Source: Spirochaetes bacterium ADurb.Bin218
GTDB taxonomy: Bacteria > Spirochaetota > UBA4802 > UBA5550
Reading direction: 5' to 3'
DNA length: 60,460 bases
Assembly: GCA_002069965.1 (NCBI GenBank)
Contig: MWCI01000012.1
Coordinates: forward strand, 1-60,460
The notes below the pieces were generated by a model. That model was not told the origin of the DNA, did not search any database, and saw only the letters and a list, made by a program, of their open reading frames with translations. Position 1 is the first letter of the stretch; each line of letters starts with the position of its first letter. The position numbers were made by a program, and so were the translations under genes. This document shows positions 53,060 to 60,460 of the stretch, one piece after another.

Positions 53060-56000
53060 TTATTTTATATCAATGGCAACTAAGGTAATATCATCGCCAA
53101 AGTCATTTTGACCTGATGAAAGTGTTTTAAGTTCTTCTACAGTTTTCGATATAAACTCCTTTGCTGATTGGTCTTTATATTTTTTTATAAGATTTTTAAA
53201 ATTTTTCTTTTCACCAGGATTATCTTTGTCAAAAAAATCAGATATACCATCTGTATAGAGAATTATACGATCACCACTTTTAAGTGAGATTTCCTTCAAT
53301 TCATAATTGGGCTCTGTTGAAAAACCAATGAGTTTACCTTTTGGCATAAATTCGTGGATAATATCATCACAGCGCCTGTGTATGAATAGAGGCTCATGAC
53401 CAGCTCGGGCTACCTTAAGTAGCTTTAATTCAAAATCTATATATATACACATTGCAGTTAAAAATCTGTCATATAGATTTTTATTTAAGGCTGTATTTAT
53501 ATTTTTTAAAAATAATACAGGGTTGTTTATAAATTGATGACTAATGTTAAATATAGATTTAAGCATTGAGGCTATTAAAGCAGCAGGCATCCCATGGCCT
53601 AAAACGTCTCCAATAAAAATACCTATCCTGTCTTCATCTATTGTAGCAAAATCATAGTAATCGCCACCAACTTTGTCCATTGGTATATAAAGGTGTGCTA
53701 TTTCAAATTTATCTGATTTAGGAGCATCTTGAGGTATCAGGGACTGTTGTATCTCTCTGGCAATATCAAGCTCTCTCTCAATCTGGGAAACTCTCTTAAT
53801 ACTGTTTACAGCATCCTTTAGTTGTAGTTGTGTTTTTAGTCGCGATACAATTTCATAGATATAAAAGGGTTTGTTTAGATAATCGTTTGCCCCTGACTCA
53901 AAACTGGCCATTGTGTTTTCAGGCTCTCCTAATGAAGATATAACTATTATTGGCAATTCTGCAATAGAGAATTTTTTCCGTATTTTGCTTATTACCTCCA
54001 GAGAGTTAATTCTGGGTAACAGGGCATCAATTATTACAGCATCAACAGGAACAGCCGATTCAATAATATCAATAACTTGTTGGCCATCATTGGCTATAAT
54101 TACATTATAGCCCTCAATAGTTAGGTTATTTTCTATAGCCTTAAGCAAAATTTGGTCGTTATCTGCAAGTACAATATTTTTCCTGGACTCCTTTTCTTGA
54201 TGAATTGTTTCTGCTTTTTTGTGTTCTTCTCTCTGTATTTCAAATTCAGGATATTCAAAAGCAGTGAATTTTGGGACAGTGGAATTGATACTTGAGGCCT
54301 TTGCAATACTTAGCTTAAAGGTTATAATTGTCCCTTGGTCTTTCTTTGTTTCTATAAGTATTTTGCTTCCATGTAGCTCAATTATCTGTTTTGCTATGAT
54401 TAGTTCTATTCCACTGAGGGAAGATCCATTATAGACCGATTTTATCATTGGAGACTCTGTTTCTATAAGTGAGTCAATAATATAATTAAGAGTTCCCTCT
54501 CTCTCTTCCTGTATAATAAAACATGCCTTTGTGAGATCCTGTGAATCAATTTTTGACTTTATCTTAATTTTAATTTCAGGGTTTAGTTTACTTATATTGT
54601 AAAGGAGATTAAAAATAGCTTGAGTTAATCTATCTTTGTCTGCAATAACAAAAGGGAAGTTCTCTGGAATTTTATTAATTATTTCCACTGAAGATGAATT
54701 CTGTAGTTTATTTATTACATCTATTAAAATATCGACAATGGGTTTTATGTCCACAGGGGACAGATTTAATTGAGTTTCTTCATTTTTAAGCTGAGTGTAG
54801 TCTATAAAATTTTGTATAATTCTTGATAATCTCTTGGTGCTTACAAGTATTAGTTTGAGGTTATAGGTTACCTTGTTGCTTAAGGATATGTCTTTGTCCA
54901 CAAGAAGTGATTCTGTAATGCCAATTATGCTGGATAGGGGTGTTTTTAATTGGCTTGATGTTGTTTTAATCAGGTCATCTTTAAAGGCGCTAATCTGATT
55001 TAAGTTTTCAATTAGGGATTTTTGAACCTGAGAGAGTTCTTTTTCTTTTTCGATAATGATATTTTGTGCTTTACTGTGTTCTTTTTGAATTATATAGTAT
55101 TGATCTGAAATAGCAATTGATAAAAAGAAAATTACCAGTATGGAACCAATCTCTATTGAATAAAGAGTAAGTGTATTGCTTGGGAATAGTCCAAATCCCC
55201 TTATGGCAAAAACTGTGACTGATAGAAAAAAGAAGGCCCATCCTGCGATAAAAAATCTGGCAGAGCGATAGCCATGCAATAGTGAAGATATTCCAGCTAT
55301 GAAATTTGCAAATGACCATATTATGCCAAATCCAGAGAAGATTTTAATCATCAAAGACATACTACTGAAGGGTAAAGAGGCTATAAATGAAAGGCATAGA
55401 GCTATAATTATTTTTAAAACTTTATCTATTGTTGGAAGATTTTCAGAAGTTTTTAAAAAGTATATAGCAAATAATGTGGAAAAGATATAAACAAAGAGTC
55501 CAGAAGTTATGTAAGTGGCAAGTAGATGTTTTACAGGAAACCATGGGGCAATCATCCAGAAAGTTCCGTTTTGTAGAGAAACAAACAGTCCAAAGGAGAT
55601 TATATACAGGGAAGCAAAAACGCTGCTGTAATGTCTTATGGTTCCATAGAAAAAAATATTAAATAGAAACATAACAAATATTATGCCCAAATAAATTCCA
55701 TTTAAAAGCACTCTTGCAGTTAGACTTTTATTCAGGTAATTTAAACTGCATATTGCAAGAGGAAAGCGCATGGTGGTTCTTGTTTTTAATTGCACATAGT
55801 ATTCCTCCTTCTGGTTTTTGATTGGATTTATGCTAAAGATTCTGCCTGGATAAGATATTTCCACAGGGGGAAAGATTTTGTTGTGAGAGACCTCTCCTAT
55901 AAGTTCCAGTGAATTATTTTGTTGTTTATATACCTTTATATTTTCAATCATAGGGTAGTCAAGAATCAAAAACCACTTATCTGAGCTTGATAAGTCTTTA

Positions 56001-56257
56001 ACAGAAAAGCGTAGCCAGTAGGTGCTTGTTGTAAAACCATAGTTTATTTTATTTTTTTTTGGTCTTTGAAATTGCAGTTGGATATCAGATTTTAGTAAAT
56101 CATCCGGGCTTAGATCGTTTGATTTATCCTCAAGATAAGATATATAGTTTGTTATGTCAATTTTGCTCCCACCGTCTTTGAGTTCTACAAAGTTTGAGGA
56201 GCTTAGGGCAATTGAAGGGGAAAGCAAAAAAATTATTACAATTATCCTGAGTATCAT
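53060..56257 (-). CDS. 7TM-DISM sensor with pseudokinase core, receiver and SpoIIE phosphatase
   Basis: A 1065-residue protein: signal peptide (1-19), 7TMR-DISMED2 sensor domain (about 25-175), seven membrane helices (about 183-390), coiled coil (390-425), a histidine-kinase-like core (425-652), a receiver domain (about 693-815) and a PP2C/SpoIIE phosphatase (about 850-1065). The DHp motif reads SSQLKTPL (434-441) so Ser435 replaces the phospho-His. The ATPase N-box is NLLYNISK, but the G1 (EREGTLN) and G2 (SLSGIEL) boxes are lost. The receiver is intact (Asp744, Lys796), as is the phosphatase (GGDYYDF, GDVLGHGMPA, YTDGISD, DDITLV). The output is probably dephosphorylation of an anti-sigma-factor antagonist, controlled by a separate kinase. 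Confidence 0.88.
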   Translation of the reverse strand: MILRIIVIIFLLSPSIALSSSNFVELKDGGSKIDITNYISYLEDKSNDLSPDDLLKSDIQLQFQRPKKNKINYGFTTSTYWLRFSVKDLSSSDKWFLILDYPMIENIKVYKQQNNSLELIGEVSHNKIFPPVEISYPGRIFSINPIKNQKEEYYVQLKTRTTMRFPLAICSLNYLNKSLTARVLLNGIYLGIIFVMFLFNIFFYGTIRHYSSVFASLYIISFGLFVSLQNGTFWMIAPWFPVKHLLATYITSGLFVYIFSTLFAIYFLKTSENLPTIDKVLKIIIALCLSFIASLPFSSMSLMIKIFSGFGIIWSFANFIAGISSLLHGYRSARFFIAGWAFFFLSVTVFAIRGFGLFPSNTLTLYSIEIGSILVIFFLSIAISDQYYIIQKEHSKAQNIIIEKEKELSQVQKSLIENLNQISAFKDDLIKTTSSQLKTPLSSIIGITESLLVDKDISLSNKVTYNLKLILVSTKRLSRIIQNFIDYTQLKNEETQLNLSPVDIKPIVDILIDVINKLQNSSSVEIINKIPENFPFVIADKDRLTQAIFNLLYNISKLNPEIKIKIKSKIDSQDLTKACFIIQEEREGTLNYIIDSLIETESPMIKSVYNGSSLSGIELIIAKQIIELHGSKILIETKKDQGTIITFKLSIAKASSINSTVPKFTAFEYPEFEIQREEHKKAETIHQEKESRKNIVLADNDQILLKAIENNLTIEGYNVIIANDGQQVIDIIESAVPVDAVIIDALLPRINSLEVISKIRKKFSIAELPIIVISSLGEPENTMASFESGANDYLNKPFYIYEIVSRLKTQLQLKDAVNSIKRVSQIERELDIAREIQQSLIPQDAPKSDKFEIAHLYIPMDKVGGDYYDFATIDEDRIGIFIGDVLGHGMPAALIASMLKSIFNISHQFINNPVLFLKNINTALNKNLYDRFLTAMCIYIDFELKLLKVARAGHEPLFIHRRCDDIIHEFMPKGKLIGFSTEPNYELKEISLKSGDRIILYTDGISDFFDKDNPGEKKNFKNLIKKYKDQSAKEFISKTVEELKTLSSGQNDFGDDITLVAIDIK

Positions 56258-56448
56258 ATATTCACATAATTTATTTTTTAATATTAAAAATAATGTTTAT
56301 TTAACTATCTGTGTCAAGTTTTTCAAAAAATTTAGCTGCTATTTTTTGATTTATCTCATGAAAAAAGTTCAGGTTCAAGCCCATGAGTAAACATACTATA
56401 TATAAAATTCTTATTTGCTACTTTAATTATTTTTTATTTCATAGGTCA

Positions 56449-57387
56449 TCATTTATAGTCATCATTTATAAAAGATAATATTTGGATGGATATTTCTTCT
56501 GGTGATTCATTTTGAGGGCAGTGCGCACTATTGTTGATTGTTACTAAATATGAGTTTTGTAGTTTTTCTTTAAATACTCTGGCTACATCAAGTGTAATTA
56601 CTCTGTCATATCTTCCCCATAAAATTAAAACAGGCATCTTTAATTCATTTATTTTTGGCAAAAGATCATAATCAGTGTCATTTTTTATGGCAGGAATAAC
56701 AGAGTTAAATATAAATTCTCTGTTGCGGTTAAAGTCACTAATCATCATTTCAATTTCTCTATCTGTTGATATGGGTGGTGAATAATAACCATATTTTAAG
56801 GCCTCGATCATCTCTGCTTTTGATTCTATTTTTTTATTATATCCACTATAGGCATGATTTCCCTTTACTGATATTCCTGCAGAGTTTATCAGTATGAGTT
56901 TTTTTGTCTTTTCCGGGAATCTCAGGGCAAAGGAAAGGGCTATATGGCCTCCCATGGAATTCCCTCCTATTATGATGGAGTCAATGCCTTTTTGAGAGAG
57001 GAATTTGTTTATTAGCTTTGCCTGAGCGGATATGCCATAGTCAATTGTGGGCAATTTTTCGTTTTCTCCATGGCCAGCAAGATCTGGTAGTATTATGTTA
57101 ATGTTTTGTGGAATATAGGATGCCATTTTTAAAAAATCGTTTTTGTTCCCTGAAATTCCATGAAGCAGCATAAGAGTTCTCTCACATCTATTTATTCTTT
57201 CATAATAGGAAATATTATAGCCATCCACAGAGATATTTTTTTTGACAACGCCAGCATCCTTTGCCATTTTTGCATAAATTGCACTGGGATCTCTCTGGTT
57301 GTGATAATTTTTTATAATAATTATTGCCAGAGCAATAATTATGCACAGTGCAGCTATGAGGTATTTTTTTGAAATTTTGTTCATCAT
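56449..57387 (-). CDS. Membrane-anchored alpha/beta hydrolase
   Basis: A 312-residue protein with an N-terminal membrane anchor (about 7-25) and an alpha/beta-hydrolase domain. The oxyanion LLHGISGNK, nucleophile elbow GGNSMGGH, acid in LWGRYDRVI and the final His in NSAHCPQNE are all visible, so it should be active. It resembles lipases and esterases of the MhpC type. The ATG at 57387 was taken because a TTG precedes it. It has no clear ribosome site. It is divergent from the methyltransferase gene. Confidence 0.82.
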   Translation of the reverse strand: MMNKISKKYLIAALCIIIALAIIIIKNYHNQRDPSAIYAKMAKDAGVVKKNISVDGYNISYYERINRCERTLMLLHGISGNKNDFLKMASYIPQNINIILPDLAGHGENEKLPTIDYGISAQAKLINKFLSQKGIDSIIIGGNSMGGHIALSFALRFPEKTKKLILINSAGISVKGNHAYSGYNKKIESKAEMIEALKYGYYSPPISTDREIEMMISDFNRNREFIFNSVIPAIKNDTDYDLLPKINELKMPVLILWGRYDRVITLDVARVFKEKLQNSYLVTINNSAHCPQNESPEEISIQILSFINDDYK

Positions 57388-57423
57388 CAATTAATAAATA
57401 AAAATTTAACAGGATAGTCAATT

Positions 57424-58053
57424 ATGAATGAAAAAAAAAGGAATTTTGATCAGGCAGCAAAAACATGGGATAGCAATGAGCGCAGACAGGGGCTTGCTGA
57501 CGGAGTTTTTTGCGCTATAAAAGATAATGTTGCAATTGATAAAAATATGAGAGCTCTTGATTTTGGATGTGGAACAGGTCTTGTTTCATTAAAGATTCAG
57601 CCTCTTGTTCGTGAGATTGTTTGTGCAGACTCATCCATGGGTATGCTGGAAGTTCTTCAGTCAAAGATTCGTGCTTCGGATTTGGATAACATATCAACTC
57701 TTTATTTGCCGGAGGGTGAGCTCTCTGTTATATCTGGCAATTATGATCTGATTTTCTCCAGTATGACATTGCACCATATAAATAATCTGGAAGAGCTTTT
57801 TTTAAAATTTGGTGAATTGCTTGCGGAGAATGGATATTTGTGCCTTGCAGATTTAGATAGTGATGATGGACTTTTTCATGAAGACAATAGTGGGGTCTAC
57901 CATAATGGATTTGATAGAAGTGAATTGATTTCTCTCCTTAAAAAGTGCGGATTTAAATATCTTAGAGATCTTACTGCTGTGGAGATTGAAAAGGAAATTC
58001 AATCTGGCATCAAAAGAAAGTTTACCATTTTTCTAATTATTTGCAGAAAATAA
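57424..58053 (+). CDS. Class I SAM-dependent methyltransferase
   Basis: A 209-residue methyltransferase. SAM motif I is LDFGCGTGLVSL, followed by VCADSSMGMLEVLQ and the typical LIFSSMTLHHINNLEELF. No substrate-specific domain is visible. It begins with FDQAAKTWDS, common to UbiE/BioC-like enzymes, but the substrate is unknown. It lies between a divergent hydrolase and the promoter of the symporter operon. Confidence 0.85.
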   Translation: MNEKKRNFDQAAKTWDSNERRQGLADGVFCAIKDNVAIDKNMRALDFGCGTGLVSLKIQPLVREIVCADSSMGMLEVLQSKIRASDLDNISTLYLPEGELSVISGNYDLIFSSMTLHHINNLEELFLKFGELLAENGYLCLADLDSDDGLFHEDNSGVYHNGFDRSELISLLKKCGFKYLRDLTAVEIEKEIQSGIKRKFTIFLIICRK

Positions 58054-58073
58054 TCCTCATTTTTTAATTTTTC

Positions 58074-58119
58074 TTGACATAAAAATCTATCCGACTATAT
58101 AGTCGCCGACTAATCAGTC
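58074..58119 (+). promoter_or_regulatory. Promoter with tandem operator palindromes for the symporter operon
   Basis: TTGACA (58074-58079) and TATAGT (58098-58103) with an 18-base spacer make a strong promoter. Two related 12-bp palindromes, GACTATATAGTC (58093-58104) and GACTAATCAGTC (58108-58119), overlap the -10 and the start region, 3 bases apart. They share GACT-N4-AGTC. This is what a dimeric repressor site looks like. The regulator is not encoded next to it. Confidence 0.7.
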
Positions 58120-58136
58120 AAAAAAGAGGTGTTTTT

Positions 58137-58322
58137 ATGCTTGGTTTAGGAAGCTTGGGCGTTTTTTTAGCCTATGTGATGTCAATCATTGCTGGGGCTT
58201 TATGCGTTGTTTATGGTCTTAAGAATTGGAATATCCCTTCTGATTCAGAAGTGGAAAAAGAAGTAAGTGAAGAAATTGAATGGGAAAAAAGAGATCCTGA
58301 AAATGAGGGGGGATTGTTCTGA
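58137..58322 (+). CDS. Symporter small accessory protein
   Basis: A 61-residue protein with one membrane helix (about 4-28; SLGVFLAYVMSIIAGALCVV) and an acidic cytoplasmic tail rich in Glu. It is the short partner often found before sodium:solute symporters, starting LGLG and containing CVVYGLKNWN. Its TGA overlaps the ATG of the symporter (TGATG), a sign of coupled translation. An AGAGGTG ribosome site precedes the ATG. Confidence 0.8.
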   Translation: MLGLGSLGVFLAYVMSIIAGALCVVYGLKNWNIPSDSEVEKEVSEEIEWEKRDPENEGGLF

Positions 58323-59929
58323 TGAATATTCTATTGATTACTATTGTTACCTTAATCTATCTCATAATCACTGCATTTCTTGGATACCTTGGCTGGAGAA
58401 ATACATCCAATGCAACTGACTTTCTCCTTGCAGGTCGTAAAACTCATCCCTTTGTGATGGCGGTATCTTATGGTTCTACTTTTATAAGCACATCTGCTAT
58501 TATTGGATTTGGTGGTGCAGCAGCTGTTTTTGGCATGGGAATTCTGTGGCTTACATTTCTTAATATCGCTATTGGTATATTTATAGCCTTTGTTATATTT
58601 GGCAAAAGAACAAGAAAAATGGGTCACAACCTTGATGCTCATACCTTTCCAGAGCTCATAGGAAAGAGATTTGATTCAAGGCTGCTTCAGTCTGCCTCCG
58701 GGCTTATGATTTTTATAGCAATGCCTCTTTATGCTGGATCTGTAATACTTGGAGGGGCTCAGTTTATATCACAAACTCTAAGCATATCCTATGAGGCTGC
58801 TCTATTTTCTTTTGTAACAATAGTGGCTATTTATGTAATAATGGGAGGTCTTAAGGGAGTTTTGTACACTGATGCCTTTCAGGGTGTGATAATGTTTGTT
58901 GGCATGTTTATACTTCTTGTTGCAACTTATTATATACTGGGAGGAGTAATTGACTCTCACAGGGCTCTTACAAATCTTGCACCAGAGGCGGTAAAGATAT
59001 GGGGTAAGATGGGACACACAGGCTGGACATCCATGCCAGAGACTGGTTCTGTTTTCTGGTGGCAGCTTGTTTCAACAATAGTGCTTGGCGTTGGTATAGG
59101 AGTTCTTGCTCAGCCTCAGCTTGCAGTTCGTTTTATGACTGTAAAAAGTGATAGGGAACTCAATAGAGGTGTTCTTATTGGAGGGGTTTTTATTCTCATG
59201 ATGACTGGGGTTGCCTTTGTTGTTGGAGCTCTCTCTAATGTATATTTTTTTAATCACCCTGCCTTTGGGAAAATTTCAATTCTTGCAGTTGAGAAAAAGG
59301 TGGATAATATAATACCACTTTTTATTAATACAGCTATGCCTCAGTGGTTTACAGCTCTGTTTATGGTAACGATGCTTGCTGCTGCTATGTCAACTTTAAG
59401 TGCGCAGTTTCATACAATGGGATCCGCCTTTGGTAGGGATTTTTTAGAGCAGGGAATAAATATTAAAACCAGAAGCACAGTTTTAACAACAAAGCTTGCT
59501 ATGGGGGTGGCTATTATAATAAGCACATTTCTTGCTTATTTCTTGCCAAGATTTTTTGAACAGGGTTCAGCAATTATTGCCATAGGAACATCTATATTTT
59601 TTGGACTCTGCGCAGCTACATTTTTGCCTCTTTATTTTGGTGGGCTATTTTTTAAGAGAATAACAAAAACTGGAGCTCTGGCTGGATTTTTTTCCGGGCT
59701 TTTGGCTGCATCTTTCTGGATAATCTTTGTTCATACAAAGGAGGCTGCTCCTTTGGGAATATGCAAAGCACTATTTGGTGTTCCTACTCTTGCTGGTCAA
59801 TCTACACTGCAGTTTGTAGATCCAATAGTAATAGCTTTACCTGTTTCTGTTATTATAACAGTTGTTGTAAGCATTTTCTCTAAATCTCCCGACAGTAAGC
59901 ATGTTGAAAAATGCTTTGCAGGACTCTGA
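58322..59929 (+). CDS. Sodium:solute symporter (SSS family)
   Basis: A 535-residue transporter with about 13 membrane helices and SSS family motifs (GWRNTSNATDFLLAGRK, MAVSYGSTFISTSAIIGFGG, VYVIMGGLKGVLYTDAFQG, and QPQLAVRFMT with the sodium site region). The substrate may be a carboxylate, amino acid or sugar; sequence alone does not decide. It forms an operon with the small accessory protein under a palindromic operator. A hairpin terminator follows. Confidence 0.9.
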   Translation: MNILLITIVTLIYLIITAFLGYLGWRNTSNATDFLLAGRKTHPFVMAVSYGSTFISTSAIIGFGGAAAVFGMGILWLTFLNIAIGIFIAFVIFGKRTRKMGHNLDAHTFPELIGKRFDSRLLQSASGLMIFIAMPLYAGSVILGGAQFISQTLSISYEAALFSFVTIVAIYVIMGGLKGVLYTDAFQGVIMFVGMFILLVATYYILGGVIDSHRALTNLAPEAVKIWGKMGHTGWTSMPETGSVFWWQLVSTIVLGVGIGVLAQPQLAVRFMTVKSDRELNRGVLIGGVFILMMTGVAFVVGALSNVYFFNHPAFGKISILAVEKKVDNIIPLFINTAMPQWFTALFMVTMLAAAMSTLSAQFHTMGSAFGRDFLEQGINIKTRSTVLTTKLAMGVAIIISTFLAYFLPRFFEQGSAIIAIGTSIFFGLCAATFLPLYFGGLFFKRITKTGALAGFFSGLLAASFWIIFVHTKEAAPLGICKALFGVPTLAGQSTLQFVDPIVIALPVSVIITVVVSIFSKSPDSKHVEKCFAGL

Positions 59930-59952
59930 CAGAATAACTCTGTCAATTTTAT

Positions 59953-59980
59953 AAAGCTCCCTTATAGGGGGCTTTTTTTT
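59953..59980 (+). terminator. Terminator after the symporter gene
   Basis: AAAGCTCCC / GGGGGCTTT (one G-U pair) with a short TTATA loop runs into a T tract of eight, 23 bases after the stop codon. Confidence 0.85.
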
Positions 59981-60197
59981 GACTCTTTTGTTTTATTTCA
60001 ATAATAACTTGACAGATCTTTGTTTAGTATATTTTTGTTTATATTAAAATCTCCAGAGACTTTATATTTAAAATGTGAATAGTTATTGCAAATTTTTTTT
60101 AATTTTCGTAATTGAATTTTTTATATCAGAAGGCAACCTGTCCGTATATTAGGTAGTTCAGAATTTAAGCATACAATTTTATAACAACGAGGTTGAA

Positions 60198-60460
60198 ATG
60201 GCTGTTCAGAAGGAATTAAATGCAAAGAATCAGGCAATAGATGCTGCAATGTTGCAGATAGAAAAGCAGTTCGGCAAAGGTTCAATCATGCGACTGGGAG
60301 ACAACCCTTCAAAAGGTGAGATCTCAGCCATATCTACTGGCTCTCTGGAACTGGATATAGCTTTAGGTGTAGGAGGCGTTCCAAGGGGTAGAATAGTAGA
60401 AATATATGGACCTGAGTCATCAGGTAAAACTACATTGACTCTGCATATAATAGCAGAGGC
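60198..60460 (+). CDS. recA: RecA recombinase, N-terminal part (runs off the window)
   Basis: The first 87 residues of RecA are visible: an N-terminal helix ([20 protein letters not shown]), MRLGDN, the [20 protein letters not shown] segment and the Walker A motif GPESSGKTT. RecA binds single-stranded DNA, catalyses homologous pairing and triggers the SOS response. The ribosome site is a modest GAGGTTGAA. A clear LexA box could not be identified in the 200 bases upstream. Confidence 0.95.
   Translation, partial: MAVQKELNAKNQAIDAAMLQIEKQFGKGSIMRLGDNPSKGEISAISTGSLELDIALGVGGVPRGRIVEIYGPESSGKTTLTLHIIAE

Noticed and set aside
59981-60197. Possible LexA box or promoter upstream of recA
   Set aside because: TTGACA at 60009-60014 has no -10 at a normal distance, and neither the TTTG-N5-CAAA nor the GAAC-N4-GTTC type of SOS box is present; ACCT-N11-AGGT at about 60127-60145 is too loose to call.

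Overview
The window looks like the chromosome of a low-G+C spirochaete (Spirochaetota). The strongest evidence is a tandem pair of FlaB-type periplasmic flagellins (29462-31407) that read like Leptospira/Brachyspira FlaB, in a cell with clear diderm traits: a Mla-type lipid transport operon, TonB/ExbB/ExbD, a TonB-dependent receptor, an Omp85-like barrel, an OmpA-domain protein and several lipoproteins with relaxed spirochaete-style lipoboxes. A lone 5S rRNA gene, not linked to 16S or 23S in this window, also fits spirochaetes with unlinked rRNA genes. I cannot name a genus. Most of the window is chromosomal housekeeping; the only mobile DNA seen is one decayed IS66-type element.

Layout. 1-4.7 kb: end of a glycosyltransferase, DUF523, a Mla (MCE/ATPase/permease) operon on the minus strand whose ATPase has lost its catalytic motifs, then a secreted papain-family protease with an adjacent chagasin-type inhibitor lipoprotein. 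4.9-9.2 kb: membrane sulfatase-superfamily enzyme, M14 peptidase, Cys-cluster protein and an unknown protein. 9.2-18.7 kb: TonB, a compact cobalamin riboswitch, a BtuB-like receptor, two multidomain histidine kinases, UppP, ExbB/ExbD and a NifX/NifB-like protein. 18.8-21.3 kb: orphan 5S rRNA and two drug/metabolite exporters. 21.5-29.0 kb: class II aldolase, unknowns, HisJ-type phosphatase, MBL hydrolase, TetR regulator, PgeF and a NifU-NifS iron-sulfur assembly operon. 29.0-32.1 kb: two flagellins, each behind a structured leader, and an outer-membrane barrel protein. 32.3-40.5 kb: purE-guaA, a very small membrane or secreted protein behind a palindromic promoter, an OmpA/FlgD-Ig surface protein, HAD phosphatase, bactofilin and lipoproteins. 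40.5-45.3 kb: IS66 remnant, cation/proton antiporter, a 6S RNA gene (minus strand) and a PadR-MFS pair. 45.3-60.5 kb: ferredoxin-nitroreductase, CoA transferases, Omp85-like protein, MtaB, a very large 7TM-DISM/receiver/SpoIIE signalling protein with a dead kinase core, alpha/beta hydrolase, methyltransferase, sodium:solute symporter with its small subunit, and the start of recA.

How parts may work together. TonB (9171) and ExbBD (17309) could energise the riboswitch-controlled BtuB-like receptor. NifU/NifS supply Fe-S clusters for enzymes such as MtaB and the ferredoxin-nitroreductase. The flagellin leaders carry several GGA-in-loop hairpins, including three perfect ANGGAN hexaloops, which suggests CsrA control of flagellin translation. 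The most unusual items are the protease/inhibitor pair, the degenerate Mla ATPase, the flagellin leaders, the pseudokinase-SpoIIE protein, and short ORFs with strong start signals.
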